A stretch of 64,000 bases of DNA from CAYRNR01 sp964425605 (GCA_964425605.1 CAYRNR010000027.1:1-64000), one strand, 5' to 3'; shown: positions 52,277 through 62,359, numbered from the stretch's first letter. Notes: generated from the sequence alone by a model not told the origin. Program-made: numbers and translations.

Positions 52277-53038
52277 ATGCGAACCCCGGTCATGGCCGGA
52301 AACTGGAAGATGCACTGCACCTCGGGCGAGGCGGTCGTCCTGGCCACCGAGCTCGTCGAGCGGCTGGCCTCGGGCGTCGAGGCCGAGGTCATCGTCTCCC
52401 CCGCCTGCACCTCCTTGATTCCGGTGCGCGAGGCCCTCGCTGGCTCCGCCATCGCCCTGGCCGCCCAGAACATCCACTGGGAGCCCATGGGGGCCTTCAC
52501 CGGTGAGGTGAGCGCCGAGATGGCCAGGGACGCCGGGTGTACCCACGTCATCATCGGCCACTCGGAGCGGCGGGCCCTGTTCGGCGAGACCGACGCCTCG
52601 GTGAATCGCAAGGTGATCGCGGCCCTGGCCATGGGCCTCACGCCCATCGTCTGCGTGGGCGAGACGCTGATCGATCGCGAGGCTGGGGCGACCCGGAGCG
52701 TGGTCCTCGGACAGCTCGACGGCGCCCTGGAGGGGCTGGACGACGAGGCCATCGGGCAGCTGATCGTCGCGTACGAGCCCGTCTGGGCCATCGGGACCGG
52801 ACACACCGCCACGCCGGCTCAGGCCCAGGAGGTCCACGGTTGGATCCGCGAGCGGCTGGCCGCTCTGGCGGGATCCGGGGTTGCAGACGGTCTCCGCATC
52901 CTGTACGGAGGGAGCGTCAAGCCGGACAACGTCGCCGAGCTCATGGGTCAGACCGATATCGACGGGGCCCTGGTGGGCGGCGCGAGCCTCAAGGCGGACT
53001 CGTTCGAGCGCATCGTACGGTTCGGAAGGATGGGTTAG
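52277..53038 (+). CDS. tpiA: Triosephosphate isomerase
   Basis: 253 residues. Catalytic motifs are present: GNWKMH (Lys), IIGHSERR (His), AYEPVWAIGTG (Glu and loop 6) and LYGGSVKPDN (phosphate site). Interconverts glyceraldehyde-3-phosphate and DHAP. Lies between pgk and secG with three-base spacings, a common bacterial order. Confidence 0.97.
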   Translation: MRTPVMAGNWKMHCTSGEAVVLATELVERLASGVEAEVIVSPACTSLIPVREALAGSAIALAAQNIHWEPMGAFTGEVSAEMARDAGCTHVIIGHSERRALFGETDASVNRKVIAALAMGLTPIVCVGETLIDREAGATRSVVLGQLDGALEGLDDEAIGQLIVAYEPVWAIGTGHTATPAQAQEVHGWIRERLAALAGSGVADGLRILYGGSVKPDNVAELMGQTDIDGALVGGASLKADSFERIVRFGRMG

Positions 53039-53041
53039 ATC

Positions 53042-53533
53042 ATGGCAATTTTCGTCACCAGCATCCACGTGGTGCTCTGTCTGTTCCTCATCGTGGTGGT
53101 GCTGCTGCAGACCGGCAAGGGCGCCGACATGGGCGCGGCCTTCGGCGGCGCCAGCCAGACCGTGTTCGGCGCCACCGGCGCGGTCTCGATCCTGCACAAG
53201 GTGACCACCGTCACCGCGGTGATGTTCATGCTCACCTCCCTGGGCCTCGCGTGGCACAGCGCCCGCGAGCAGGCCGGCGGAGGTGGCCTCGACTCGACGA
53301 TCTTCGACGAGGAGAAGCAGAAGGCAGAGGAACGGTCCGACGCATCGGAGGCCGGCGTGACGGACGAGGAGGCCACCGACGTGGCCACCGACGTGACCAC
53401 CGACGAGGCTACCGAGGCCACCGACGAGGCCCCGGCCGAGGAGCCCGCCGCCGAGGAGGCCGCCGAGGCAGCCCCCGCCGAGGCGCCGGTGGAGGAGGCT
53501 CCTGAGGAGCCCGCCGAAGGGGATACTCCCTAG
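53042..53533 (+). CDS. secG: Preprotein translocase subunit SecG with long acidic tail
   Basis: 163 residues. The first 80 are a standard two-helix SecG (LFLIVVVLLQTGKGADMGAAFGGASQTVFG). The rest is a Glu/Ala/Thr/Asp-rich low-complexity tail of about 85 residues, longer than most SecG proteins. It stabilises SecYE during translocation; SecY is encoded further on in the window. Last gene of the pgk unit. Confidence 0.94.
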   Translation: MAIFVTSIHVVLCLFLIVVVLLQTGKGADMGAAFGGASQTVFGATGAVSILHKVTTVTAVMFMLTSLGLAWHSAREQAGGGGLDSTIFDEEKQKAEERSDASEAGVTDEEATDVATDVTTDEATEATDEAPAEEPAAEEAAEAAPAEAPVEEAPEEPAEGDTP

Positions 53534-53547
53534 TCGCAATTAGGGGG

Positions 53548-53575
53548 TTGCCAGCCGTATGCAGCTGGATTATCT
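53548..53575 (+). promoter_or_regulatory. Candidate promoter of tRNA-Leu
   Basis: TTGCCA (53548-53553), 16-bp spacer, TTATCT (53570-53575), 37 bp before the tRNA. Read-through from secG is an alternative. Confidence 0.4.
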
Positions 53576-53612
53576 TCCCCTGGTTCGGATTTTCGGCCGG
53601 ACAGATCTTTGG

Positions 53613-53700
53613 GCGAGGATGGCGGAATTGGTAGACGCGCAAGTTTGAGGGGCTTGTGGGCTAGTAGCCCGTGGGGGTTCGATTCCCCCTCCTCGCACCA
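53613..53700 (+). tRNA. tRNA-Leu (GAG)
   Basis: Long-variable-arm tRNA: acceptor GCGAGGA / TCCTCGC, discriminator A, encoded CCA, anticodon loop TTGAGGG with anticodon GAG, variable arm stem around GGGCTAGTAGCCC, T-loop TTCGATT. The 86 bp after it (53701-53786) hold only a short GCCCGT tandem repeat. Confidence 0.96.
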
Positions 53701-53786
53701 TCACTTCACTTCGAGCAGATGACTCGCTTCCCCACGTGCTCGTCCGCATGTGGCCCAGCCCGTGCCCGTGCCCGTGCCCGAGTAGA

Positions 53787-55115
53787 TCAGCACCCGTCGT
53801 CAGGCACCCCACTGCAGTCCTGATCCAGCCCGTCTCCGCAGATCTCGGCGGCGCCGAGGTACGTCAGGGGATCCGAATCGTCGCAGTCCCCCTCGCACTC
53901 GGTCTGCAGATCGCCGTCGCCGTCGTGCTCGTCGGCGGGGAGCCCACCGTCGCAGTTGTTGTCGACGCCGTCGCAGATCTCGTTGGCGCCGGGGTAGGTG
54001 TCGGGATCGTTGTCGTCGCAGTCGCTGCTGCAGCTGTCCACGCCGTCGCCGTCGAGGTCGAGGCCGTTGACGTCGGCGTCCTCGTCGTCGCAGTCACCAG
54101 CGCAGGCCCCCTGTCCGTCGCCGTCGCCGTCCTGGCAGACCTCGAGGTTGATGGTGTGCTGGCCTGCGGCGTAGGAGCTGTCCTCGGCGCGCAGGGTGAT
54201 GAGGTGATCACCGGCGGTGAGGTCACAGCTGGTCTGGGAGACGTTCCCGTCCTCGTCGGCGGGGGTGGTACCGAGGGTGTGGTCGAGGTGGCTGTCCCAG
54301 GTGATCTGGAGGGTCTCGGGGGCGTCGAGGTCGTCCGTCACGCTGCCGATGAACTCGACGCAGACCCCCTCGGTGGCGCCGTCACCATCGGTGGGGATCA
54401 AGATGGTGGTCACCGGAGCCTGGTTGCAGTCCTCGAGGGTCGCCACGGTCACGGTGACCTGGTCCTCGCCGATCACCCCCTGGGGATCCTGGACGCTCAG
54501 GGTGAGCACGTGCTCGCCCGGAACGGTCATGATCACCTCCGTGCTGACCGAACCGTCCGCGCCCACGGCCTCGTCCGTGGCCAGGCCCGGCTGCAGGTCG
54601 CTGTCCCAGCTGGCGATCAGGGTCGCCTCGTCGTCGTCCTCGTCGTCCACCTGGGCCTCGAGCACCGTCGTCAGGGTGGCGCAGAGTTCGTCCCCGTCGG
54701 TGGGGTAGACGATCTCCACCACCGGCGTCGCGCTCTCGACCACGGAGAACTCGTCGGTGGCCGTGGCCGAGGCGGCCTCGGTATCGACCACCTTGAGCGT
54801 CAACGTGTGCGTGCCTGGGCCCACGTTCTCGGTGGACACGGTCAACGTCACGAGGCCGCTGTCGTCGGGCGTGTACTCTCCCAGGGAGAGCCCGCCGGAG
54901 CTGGCGATCACCTGCATCTCCGCGGGTGCGTCCTCCTCGTCGGTGACAGTCGCCTCGACGTCGAACATGAGGCCCAGACCGTACGAAGCCCCCTCGGGGC
55001 CGGATGTGATCTCGATGGTCGGTTCACGGTTGGGCGGTGTGGTCTGAACCTGGGTACACCCGCCGGCGCAGGCAAGGAGAAGCGCGACTCCACAACAGCA
55101 CGACAACGGTCTCAT
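53787..55115 (-). CDS. Ig-like/PKD-like lipoprotein with MopE repeats
   Basis: 442 residues from ATG 55115 (lipobox CAGGC). Three tandem beta domains of about 90 residues repeat the pattern P-x-V-E-I-x-Y/I-P-x-DGD...L-x-A-x-V-x-D-x-ED...W-x-SD...G-x-HT-L-x-L-x-V, an Ig/PKD-like fold. The last 110 residues have three MopE-type units (CQDGDGDGQGACAGDCDD, NEICDGVDNNCDG, EICGDGLDQDCSG). Third MopE protein of the window. Envelope-exposed, function unknown. Confidence 0.85.
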   Translation of the reverse strand: MRPLSCCCGVALLLACAGGCTQVQTTPPNREPTIEITSGPEGASYGLGLMFDVEATVTDEEDAPAEMQVIASSGGLSLGEYTPDDSGLVTLTVSTENVGPGTHTLTLKVVDTEAASATATDEFSVVESATPVVEIVYPTDGDELCATLTTVLEAQVDDEDDDEATLIASWDSDLQPGLATDEAVGADGSVSTEVIMTVPGEHVLTLSVQDPQGVIGEDQVTVTVATLEDCNQAPVTTILIPTDGDGATEGVCVEFIGSVTDDLDAPETLQITWDSHLDHTLGTTPADEDGNVSQTSCDLTAGDHLITLRAEDSSYAAGQHTINLEVCQDGDGDGQGACAGDCDDEDADVNGLDLDGDGVDSCSSDCDDNDPDTYPGANEICDGVDNNCDGGLPADEHDGDGDLQTECEGDCDDSDPLTYLGAAEICGDGLDQDCSGVPDDGC

Positions 55116-55185
55116 GGCACCCCTCGCGGTTTGGGCCAGGAACGGACCCGGTTTCCCCGGATCGTAGTGGTGGTTCAACCGCGGG

Positions 55186-55791
55186 TCAATCGGCCGGGAC
55201 GGCGTCCATGGCGGCGAAGCTGCCGATGTCGGCGACGAGGGTCGGCTCGCGCCAGTCGCGCGGCCCGATGAACTGGTGGACGATGCGCCCCTGGCGGTCG
55301 ATGAGGTAGGTCTCGGGCACCTTCTCGGTGCCGAAAGCGAGCGCCACCTCGCGCTTCGGATCGGCCAGCACGAGGATGCCCTCGCCGAAACCTGTCTTCT
55401 CCATGGCGCCCGTGGCGTCGTCCCAGCTCTCGTCCAGGGTCACCGCGACGATCGCCAGGTCGGTCCCCTCCAGGTCCTTCGCGAGCTTCTGCAGCGACGG
55501 CATCTCGTCGAGACAGGGGGGACACCAGCTGGCCCAGAAATTCAGCAGTACGGGACGACCCGAGAGATCGGCGAGGCTGTGCGCGACGCCCTCGCGGTCA
55601 GGCAGACTGTACGGGGGCGCTTCACGCGGTCCGTCGCCCGAGGCGCTCATCCCGGCGTGCGGATCCGATGGTGTCGATGGGCCGGTCGTGGACACGGGTG
55701 CGCCCCGCACCAGCAGGGCGCCGAAGATCAGTACGGCACCCAGGGCAAGGCCTGCCCGAACCAGTGGATTTCCGAATATGGGATGGGTCAA
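55186..55791 (-). CDS. TlpA/ResA-like thiol-disulfide oxidoreductase
   Basis: 201 residues, anchored by one N-terminal helix (RAGLALGAVLIFGALLV). Thioredoxin fold with WASWCPPCLDEMPSL (redox WCPPC near residue 92), the cis-Pro in KVPETYLIDRQG, and the extra TlpA segment. Membrane-tethered, periplasmic; reduces or oxidises disulfides, for instance in cytochrome c maturation. It follows rplQ by 18 bp and probably belongs to the end of the ribosomal transcript. Many extracytoplasmic Cys-rich proteins in the window could be clients. Confidence 0.9.
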   Translation of the reverse strand: MTHPIFGNPLVRAGLALGAVLIFGALLVRGAPVSTTGPSTPSDPHAGMSASGDGPREAPPYSLPDREGVAHSLADLSGRPVLLNFWASWCPPCLDEMPSLQKLAKDLEGTDLAIVAVTLDESWDDATGAMEKTGFGEGILVLADPKREVALAFGTEKVPETYLIDRQGRIVHQFIGPRDWREPTLVADIGSFAAMDAVPAD

Positions 55792-55809
55792 GGGGGAGTC
55801 CAGGAGGAA

Positions 55810-56271
55810 TCAGGCTTCGTCGCCCGCGCTCTCCTCGTCGGCGGAGTAGGAGGCCAGCTGCGCGTCGACCAGCTCGATGATGCTCACCGGGGCGTTGTCG
55901 CCCGGGCGGGCGCCCAGCTTGATGATGCGCGTGTAGCCGCCGTTGCGCTCGCTGTAGCGCGGCGCCACCTCGGTGAAGAGCTTGGTGAGCACGTCGCGAT
56001 CCGCGACCCAGCGCCGGGCACGCCGCACGGCGTGCAGCCGCTTGGCCTCCAGCAGGCGCTTGGCCTCGCCGTCCGCCGCCTCGATCTCCTCGGGGGTCAC
56101 CCGCTTGCCCAGGGTGATCAACCGATCCACGACCTTGCGCAGCTCCTTGGCCTTGGCGTCGGTGGTCTGGATACGCTCGTGCAGCAGCAACGAGGTCGCC
56201 ATGTTCCTGAACATCGCCTTGCGGTGGGACGAGTTCCGGCTCAGCTTCCGTCCTGCTTTTCGATGTCGCAT
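55810..56271 (-). CDS. rplQ: 50S ribosomal protein L17
   Basis: 153 residues. MRHRKAGRKLSRNSSHRKAM and the TTDAKAKELRKVVDRLITLGK block are typical. It is longer than the E. coli protein (127) by an acidic C-terminal tail (SADEESAGDEA). Last ribosomal gene of the alpha block, 72 bp after rpoA. Confidence 0.97.
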   Translation of the reverse strand: MRHRKAGRKLSRNSSHRKAMFRNMATSLLLHERIQTTDAKAKELRKVVDRLITLGKRVTPEEIEAADGEAKRLLEAKRLHAVRRARRWVADRDVLTKLFTEVAPRYSERNGGYTRIIKLGARPGDNAPVSIIELVDAQLASYSADEESAGDEA

Positions 56272-56343
56272 CGTATCGTCTCCAGCTCTCCGACCAGCTC
56301 GCGACCGTCGGAGATGCGCCGCCGCGGTCGCCCGCGGTGGGTG

Positions 56344-57336
<993 letters not shown>

Positions 57337-57370
57337 GGGTGGTTCTCCCTACCTGCTACCTGCGACGTTA

Positions 57371-58152
57371 CTAGCGGCTGTAGTACTCCACGATGAGCTG
57401 CTCCTCGATGGGAGTGGTGAGCTCTTCGCGGACCGGAAGTCCTGTCATCGTGCCCGTGAAGTTGTCGCGGTCCATCTCGAACCAGCTCAACAGCGTACGG
57501 GCCTNNNNNNNNNNNNNNNNNNNNNNNNNNNNNNNNNNNNNNNNNNNNNNNNNNNNNNNNNNNNNNNNNNNNNNNNNNNNNNNNNNNNNNNNNNNNNNNN
57601 NNNNGTGCCCGTGAAGTTGTCGCGGTCCATCTCGAACCAGCTCAACAGCGTACGGGCCTGGGAGCGCTCGAGGTTGTCGGAGAAGCGCTGCACCTTGCGG
57701 CTCTTCTCCTTGAGCGCGACGGTCTGACCGGGCTTGACCGTGAAGCTGGCGATGTTGACGATCTTGCCGTCCACGGTCACGTGGCGGTGGGAGACCATCT
57801 GCCGAGCCTCGTTGCGGGTGCTAGCGAACCCGAGCCGGTACACGACGTTGTCCAGCCGCTGCTCGAGCAGGCGCAGCAGGTTCTCACCCGTGACACCCTT
57901 CATGCTCTCCGCGCGACCGAACGTGAGACGGAACTGTCGTTCCTGCAGACCGTACAGCCGACGAACCCGCTGCTTCTGGCGAAGCTGCTGGCCGTACTCG
58001 CTGAACTTCGACCGCCGCGTGCCGTGCTGGCCCGGGGGGTAGCTGGTCCGCTCGAACGCACACTTGTCCGTGTAGCAACGCTCCGCCTTGAGGAACAACT
58101 TGAGGCCCTCTCGACGGCAAAAACGACAGACGGGCCCGATGTAGCGCGCCAT
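57371..58152 (-). CDS. rpsD: 30S ribosomal protein S4, interrupted by a scaffold gap
   Basis: Starts MARYIGPVCRFCRREG at 58152 and ends ...EEQLIVEYYSR at 57371. A run of 100 N (57505-57604) lies inside, flanked by the same 55 bases on both sides. Removing the N and one copy (155 bases) leaves 627 bases, that is 208 residues in a single frame, the normal S4 length, so the gene is intact in the organism. Zinc-type S4 with Cys at 9, 12, 26 and 31. Primary 16S rRNA binder and, in many bacteria, autoregulator of the alpha operon. Confidence 0.93.
57450..57659. other. Scaffold gap with duplicated 55-bp flanks
   Basis: 57450-57504 and 57605-57659 are identical and separated by 100 N. Two contigs overlapping by 55 bases were joined without merging. 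It is an assembly artefact, not a biological repeat. Confidence 0.95.
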
Positions 58153-58162
58153 GATTCGACTC

Positions 58163-58549
58163 CTACACGCGACGCCGCTTGGGAGGGCGGCAACCGTTGT
58201 GCGGGATGGGGGTCTCATCCCGGATCATCGTGATCTTCATTCCAGAACTCGCCAGGGCACGCAGCGCGGACTCACGACCGCTGCCAGGTCCCCGCACGTG
58301 CACCGCCACGGACTCCATGCCGTGCTCCCGGGCCCGGCGCGCCGCGTCCTCGGCCGCCAGCTGGGCAGCGAAGGGTGTGGACTTGCGCGAACCCTTGAAG
58401 CCGCGAACTCCGGCGGAAGACCAGGAGATCACGTTGCCCTGGGGATCCGTGATGGTGATGATCGTGTTGTTGAACGTGGCCTTGATGTGGGCGACGCCCA
58501 CGGGCACGTTCTTCTTGATCTTCTTCTTTGTGCGCCTTGGACCGGCCAT
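58163..58549 (-). CDS. rpsK: 30S ribosomal protein S11
   Basis: 128 residues with a Lys-rich N-terminus, IKATFNNTIITITDPQGN, SSAGVRGFKGSRKSTPFAAQ and the C-terminal DETPIPHNGCRPPKRRRV; all standard S11 blocks. Lies between rpsM and rpsD with short spacings. Confidence 0.98.
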   Translation of the reverse strand: MAGPRRTKKKIKKNVPVGVAHIKATFNNTIITITDPQGNVISWSSAGVRGFKGSRKSTPFAAQLAAEDAARRAREHGMESVAVHVRGPGSGRESALRALASSGMKITMIRDETPIPHNGCRPPKRRRV

Positions 58550-58573
58550 CTCGTACCTCTATCTTCCTGCGGA

Positions 58574-58948
58574 CTACCGCTTGCCCTTGCGCCGCGTGAC
58601 GATGCGCCGTGGCCCCTTGCGGGTGCGTGCGTTGGTATGGGTCCTTTGCCCGCGCACCGGCAGGGAGCGCCGATGACGCAGGCCCCGGTAGGTCTGCAGG
58701 TCCATCAAACGCTTGATGTTCATGGCGATCTCCTTGCGGAGGTCACCTTCAACCTTGTGCTTCCTGTTGATCACGTCCCGGACCGCCGCCACCTCGGTGT
58801 CGGTGAGCGAGTCGGACCGTGTGTCCGGGCTCACGCCTGCCTCGGCGCAGATCTGGTGAGCCGTGGACCGCCCGATCCCATAGATGTAGGTCAGGGCGAT
58901 TTCCAACCGCTTGTTCCGCGGAAGGTCGATTCCTGCGATTCGTGGCAC
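58574..58948 (-). CDS. rpsM: 30S ribosomal protein S13
   Basis: 124 residues, GTG start. PRIAGIDLPRNKRLEIALTYIYGIG and the C-terminal RGLRHRRSLPVRGQRTHTNARTRKG are diagnostic. Located at the head-side of the 30S; first of the S13-S11-S4-alpha-L17 run after rpmJ. Confidence 0.98.
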   Translation of the reverse strand: MPRIAGIDLPRNKRLEIALTYIYGIGRSTAHQICAEAGVSPDTRSDSLTDTEVAAVRDVINRKHKVEGDLRKEIAMNIKRLMDLQTYRGLRHRRSLPVRGQRTHTNARTRKGPRRIVTRRKGKR

Positions 58949-58971
58949 GTCCTATCCCTCTCGACGCCAGA

Positions 58972-59085
58972 TCAGCCCTGGCGCTGCTTGTGCTTGGGGT
59001 TGGAGCAGATCACACGCACGACTCCGCGCCGCTTGATGATGCGGCACTTGTCGCACATCCTCTTAACCGATGCCCTGACCTTCAT
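58972..59085 (-). CDS. rpmJ: 50S ribosomal protein L36, zinc type
   Basis: 37 residues: MKVRASVKRMCDKCRIIKRR, then GVVRVICSNPKHKQRQG. The C-x2-C-x12-C-x4-H zinc ribbon is complete. It directly follows adk; infA and map, often found here, are absent. Confidence 0.97.
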   Translation of the reverse strand: MKVRASVKRMCDKCRIIKRRGVVRVICSNPKHKQRQG

Positions 59086-59100
59086 GATTCGCTCCTCGAA

Positions 59101-59751
59101 TCAGCTACCTTCGACGGCGGTCACGATCGAGGCGAAGATCTCCTCGATGTTGCCGACGCCGGCCACGGGTCGGAGAAGCCCCTTCTCCGCGTAGTATTTC
59201 GCCACCGGGGCAGTCTGGTCGTGGTACGTGGCCAACCGGGCCCGCACCGTGTCACCCTTGTCGTCGTCTCGCTGGTAGATCTCGCCGTCGCAGTCGTCGC
59301 AGATGCCCTCGACCTTGGACGGGTTGTAGATCAGGTGGTACGACGAGCCGCACTTGCACACGCGGCGGGCGCCGAGGCGATCCACGATCTCCTCGTCATC
59401 CACCTCGATGGCCACGGCCTTCTCGACGCCTCGGCCGACCTTCTCCAGCATCGCGTCGAAGGCCAGCGCCTGGGCCACGGTGCGGGGGAAGCCGTCCATG
59501 ATGAATCCGTCGCCGCAATCGTCGGCGCCGATACGCTCCTGGATGAGGCGGATGATCAGGTCGTCGGGCACCAGCTTGCCGGCGTCCATGTACCCCTTCG
59601 CCTCGTCGCCGAGGGCAGACCCGCTCTGGCGGGCAGCGCGCAGCATGTCTCCCGTGGAGATCTGCGGCACCTCGAACTTGGCGACCATCCGCTTGGCCTG
59701 GGTGCCCTTGCCTGCACCCGGAGGACCGAAGAGAACCAGATCCAGAGCCAT
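59101..59751 (-). CDS. adk: Adenylate kinase, zinc-LID type
   Basis: 216 residues. P-loop GPPGAGKGTQA, AMP site QISTGDMLR, and DGFPRTVAQA. The LID has four Cys (VCKCGSSYH ... GICDDC), which bind zinc in many bacteria. Catalyses ATP + AMP to 2 ADP. Four bases after secY, so co-transcribed. Confidence 0.97.
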   Translation of the reverse strand: MALDLVLFGPPGAGKGTQAKRMVAKFEVPQISTGDMLRAARQSGSALGDEAKGYMDAGKLVPDDLIIRLIQERIGADDCGDGFIMDGFPRTVAQALAFDAMLEKVGRGVEKAVAIEVDDEEIVDRLGARRVCKCGSSYHLIYNPSKVEGICDDCDGEIYQRDDDKGDTVRARLATYHDQTAPVAKYYAEKGLLRPVAGVGNIEEIFASIVTAVEGS

Positions 59752-59754
59752 CGT

Positions 59755-61092
59755 CTAACCCCTTCTTCCGCGGCCGCGAATACGCGTACCGCCAGCGCCC
59801 ATCAGGCCGTCGTAGTGGCGCGTCAGCAGGTGACTCTCGATCTGGGCCACCGTGTCGAGCGCCACGCCCACGACGATCAGCAGGCTCGTTCCGCCGAAGT
59901 TGAACGGCACGTTGTATCGAACGATCAGGATGTTGGGGAGCACGCAGACCGCAGAGATGTACAGCGATCCAACCAGCGTGATCCGGGTCAACACGCGATC
60001 GATGAACTCGGCGGTGTTCTTGCCGGGGCGGATGCCCGGGATGAAGCCGCCGTGCTTCTTGAGGTTCTCGGCCACGTCGGTGACGTTGAAGGTCACCGCC
60101 GTGTAGAAGTAGCAGAAGAACACCGTCAGCCCGATGTAGGTGACGTTGTACAGGTACGTGTTGATCTGGAACCAGGCCTGGACCTGGTTCAGGAACCCGC
60201 TCTGCCAGAATGTCCCGATGGTGGCCGGGAACATGATGATCGACGACGCGAAGATCGGCGGGATCACGCCCGCGGTGTTGATCTTCAGCGGCAGGTGCGT
60301 CTGCTGGCCGCCATACACCCGGCGACCCACGACGCGTTTGGCGTACTGCACCGGGATGCGGCGCTGGCCGCGCTCGCAGAAGACGATGAAGGCGATGACA
60401 CAGATCATCGCCACCACCAGCACCATCCAGCCCACCGCGGTGAGGTTGGACGAGGTGCCGGCGCCGTCGACCACACCCTTGACGGACTGGAAGATGGCGG
60501 CTGGGAAGCGCGCCACGATGCCCGCCATGATGACCAGCGAGATGCCGTTGCCGATGCCGCGCTCGGTGATCTGCTCGCCCAGCCACATGATGAAGGCGGT
60601 ACCGCAGGTCAGCGTGACCACGGTCATGAACCAGAAGGCGGGGCCGCCGTTGGCGACCACCGGCGTCCCGGCGGGGCTCATGCTCTCGAGGCCGTAGGCG
60701 ATGGCGAAACCCTGGACGATGGAGATCAGCACCGTCCCGTAGCGGGTGTACTGGGTGATCTTCCGCCGACCCGCCTCACCCTCCTTCTGCAGGCGCTCCA
60801 GCTGTGGGATGACCACAGTGAGGAGCTGCAGGATGATGGAGGCGCTGATGTAGGGCATGATCCCCAGGGTGAAGATGGAGAACTGCTCCAGTGCTCCCCC
60901 CGTGAACATGTCGTACAGCCCGAAGATGGTGTTCCCACCCTGGGTCTTGAAGAAGTCGGTGATCGCCTCGCGGTTCGCCCCGGGAACCGGGATGAATACC
61001 CCGATCCTGTACACGCCCAGCAGGGCGATCGTGAACAGAATCCGCTTGCGCAGCTCGGGGATTCTCCAGACGTTGGCGAAACTGCTGGCCAC
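59755..61092 (-). CDS. secY: Protein translocase subunit SecY
   Basis: 445 residues, ten helices, GTG start with GGAGAG upstream. Signatures: IFGLYDMFTGGALEQFSIFTLGIMPYISASIILQLL, the plug region, and the C-terminal KKHGGFIPGIRPGKNTAEFID loop that contacts SecA and the ribosome. Forms the channel with SecE and SecG (secG at 53042). Confidence 0.98.
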   Translation of the reverse strand: MASSFANVWRIPELRKRILFTIALLGVYRIGVFIPVPGANREAITDFFKTQGGNTIFGLYDMFTGGALEQFSIFTLGIMPYISASIILQLLTVVIPQLERLQKEGEAGRRKITQYTRYGTVLISIVQGFAIAYGLESMSPAGTPVVANGGPAFWFMTVVTLTCGTAFIMWLGEQITERGIGNGISLVIMAGIVARFPAAIFQSVKGVVDGAGTSSNLTAVGWMVLVVAMICVIAFIVFCERGQRRIPVQYAKRVVGRRVYGGQQTHLPLKINTAGVIPPIFASSIIMFPATIGTFWQSGFLNQVQAWFQINTYLYNVTYIGLTVFFCYFYTAVTFNVTDVAENLKKHGGFIPGIRPGKNTAEFIDRVLTRITLVGSLYISAVCVLPNILIVRYNVPFNFGGTSLLIVVGVALDTVAQIESHLLTRHYDGLMGAGGTRIRGRGRRG

Positions 61093-61102
61093 GGCCGCTC
61101 TC

Positions 61103-61570
61103 CTACTCCTCCGCGGACGGCTTGCGTCCCACGGTCTCCGCCTTGCCGCCGGCGGCCTCGATCTTGGCCACGGCCGACTTGCTGAAGCGGTGCGCTCGGA
61201 TGGTGAGGGCCACGCCCAGGTCGCCTTCGCCGAGGATCTTCACCCCGTCGTACAGCTTCCTGACCAGTCCGGCCTCCACCAGCGCCTGCGGATCGACGAC
61301 CGTGTCGGCCGCGAACCCCGCCAGGTCACGGATGTTGACCAGCGCGTAGCGCTTGCGGAACGGGTAGTTGCTGAACCCGCGCTTGGGAAGGCGGCGATGC
61401 AGCGGCATCTGGCCGCCCTCGAAGCCCGGGCGGACTCCGCCGCCGCTGCGCGACTTCTGACCCTTGTGACCGCGGCCACAGGTCTTGCCCGTGCCAGCGC
61501 CATTGCCACGACCCACGCGCTTGCGCGGTCGTCTCGACCCGTCTACGGGTGCCAAATTCTTGAGATCCAT
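61103..61570 (-). CDS. rplO: 50S ribosomal protein L15
   Basis: 155 residues from ATG 61570 (MDLKNLAPVDGSRRPRKRVG), with the glycine-rich GNGAGTGKTCGRGHKGQKSRSGG segment typical of L15. The frame extends upstream, but the family N-terminus and AGGGA site fix this start. A 92-bp gap to rpmD contains a CCGCC/GGCGG hairpin (61639-61655). Confidence 0.97.
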   Translation of the reverse strand: MDLKNLAPVDGSRRPRKRVGRGNGAGTGKTCGRGHKGQKSRSGGGVRPGFEGGQMPLHRRLPKRGFSNYPFRKRYALVNIRDLAGFAADTVVDPQALVEAGLVRKLYDGVKILGEGDLGVALTIRAHRFSKSAVAKIEAAGGKAETVGRKPSAEE

Positions 61571-61662
61571 GATGTTCCCTGACGCCGCGGACGGCTGTTT
61601 CGCGTCCAACGACTCGCTTGCGCTCGGTGGAAGGAGTCCGCCTTATACCGGCGGAGTCGCAG

Positions 61663-61845
61663 TTAGTCCACCTCCACGACGTCCACGAGGTGGATCACCT
61701 TCTTGACCATGCCGCGCATGGCCGGGGTGTCGTCCACCTCCACGGTCTTCTCTCGCTTGGTCAGTCCCAGGCCCTGAAGCGTGAGCTTCTGGTCCTTGGG
61801 CTTGCCAATCCCACTCTTTCGGAGCGTGACACGCAGCTTGCTCAT
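61663..61845 (-). CDS. rpmD: 50S ribosomal protein L30
   Basis: 60 residues: MSKLRVTLRKSGIGKPKDQK, then LGLTKREKTVEVDDTPAMRGMVKKVIHLV. Standard bacterial short L30. Starts two bases after the rpsE stop. Confidence 0.96.
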   Translation of the reverse strand: MSKLRVTLRKSGIGKPKDQKLTLQGLGLTKREKTVEVDDTPAMRGMVKKVIHLVDVVEVD

Positions 61846-61847
61846 GG

Positions 61848-62357
61848 CTACGCTCCCTTCTCCGTCCGGGTCGGGCCAACGCCACGCCGCCTCAGGTAGG
61901 CCTCGGGCTCCTGCAGGTTCTGCAGCGCCTCCATGGTGGCCTTGAGGACGTTGTGCGGGTTGTTCGACCCGATGCACTTGGTCAGGATGTTGCGGATGCC
62001 GGCCGCCTCCATGATGGCGCGGACCGGACCGCCGGCGATGACGCCGGTACCCGGGCCAGCGGGCCGCAGCAACACACGACCGGCGCCGTAGCGGCCCACG
62101 ATCTGGTGGGGAATGCTCCCCGCGTCCGTGGTCGGGACACGCACCATGTCGCGCTTGGCCCGCTCGCCGCCCTTACGGATCGCCTCGGGCACCTCGTGCG
62201 CCTTGCCGTGACCCATGCCGACGCGGCCTTCGCCGTCGCCGACGACCACGAGCGCACTGAAGTTGAACCGCCGGCCGCCCTTGACGACCTTGGCGACCCG
62301 GTTGATGTCGACGACCTTGTCGATCAGCTCGATATCGTTGTCGGTAAACCGGGCCAT
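61848..62357 (-). CDS. rpsE: 30S ribosomal protein S5
   Basis: 169 residues: IDKVVDINRVAKVVKGGRRF, GDGEGRVGMGHGKAHEVPEA and the GTGVIAGGPVRAIMEAAGI region are diagnostic. Two bases separate it from rplR. Involved in decoding fidelity. Confidence 0.98.
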   Translation of the reverse strand: MARFTDNDIELIDKVVDINRVAKVVKGGRRFNFSALVVVGDGEGRVGMGHGKAHEVPEAIRKGGERAKRDMVRVPTTDAGSIPHQIVGRYGAGRVLLRPAGPGTGVIAGGPVRAIMEAAGIRNILTKCIGSNNPHNVLKATMEALQNLQEPEAYLRRRGVGPTRTEKGA

Positions 62358-62359
62358 GA

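Noticed and set aside
53758..53781. GCCCGT tandem repeat after tRNA-Leu as an attachment site
   Set aside because: It does not match the tRNA end and no integrase is nearby; simple repeat only.
57505..57604. Broken rpsD pseudogene
   Set aside because: The break is a scaffold gap with duplicated flanks; the collapsed frame is intact.
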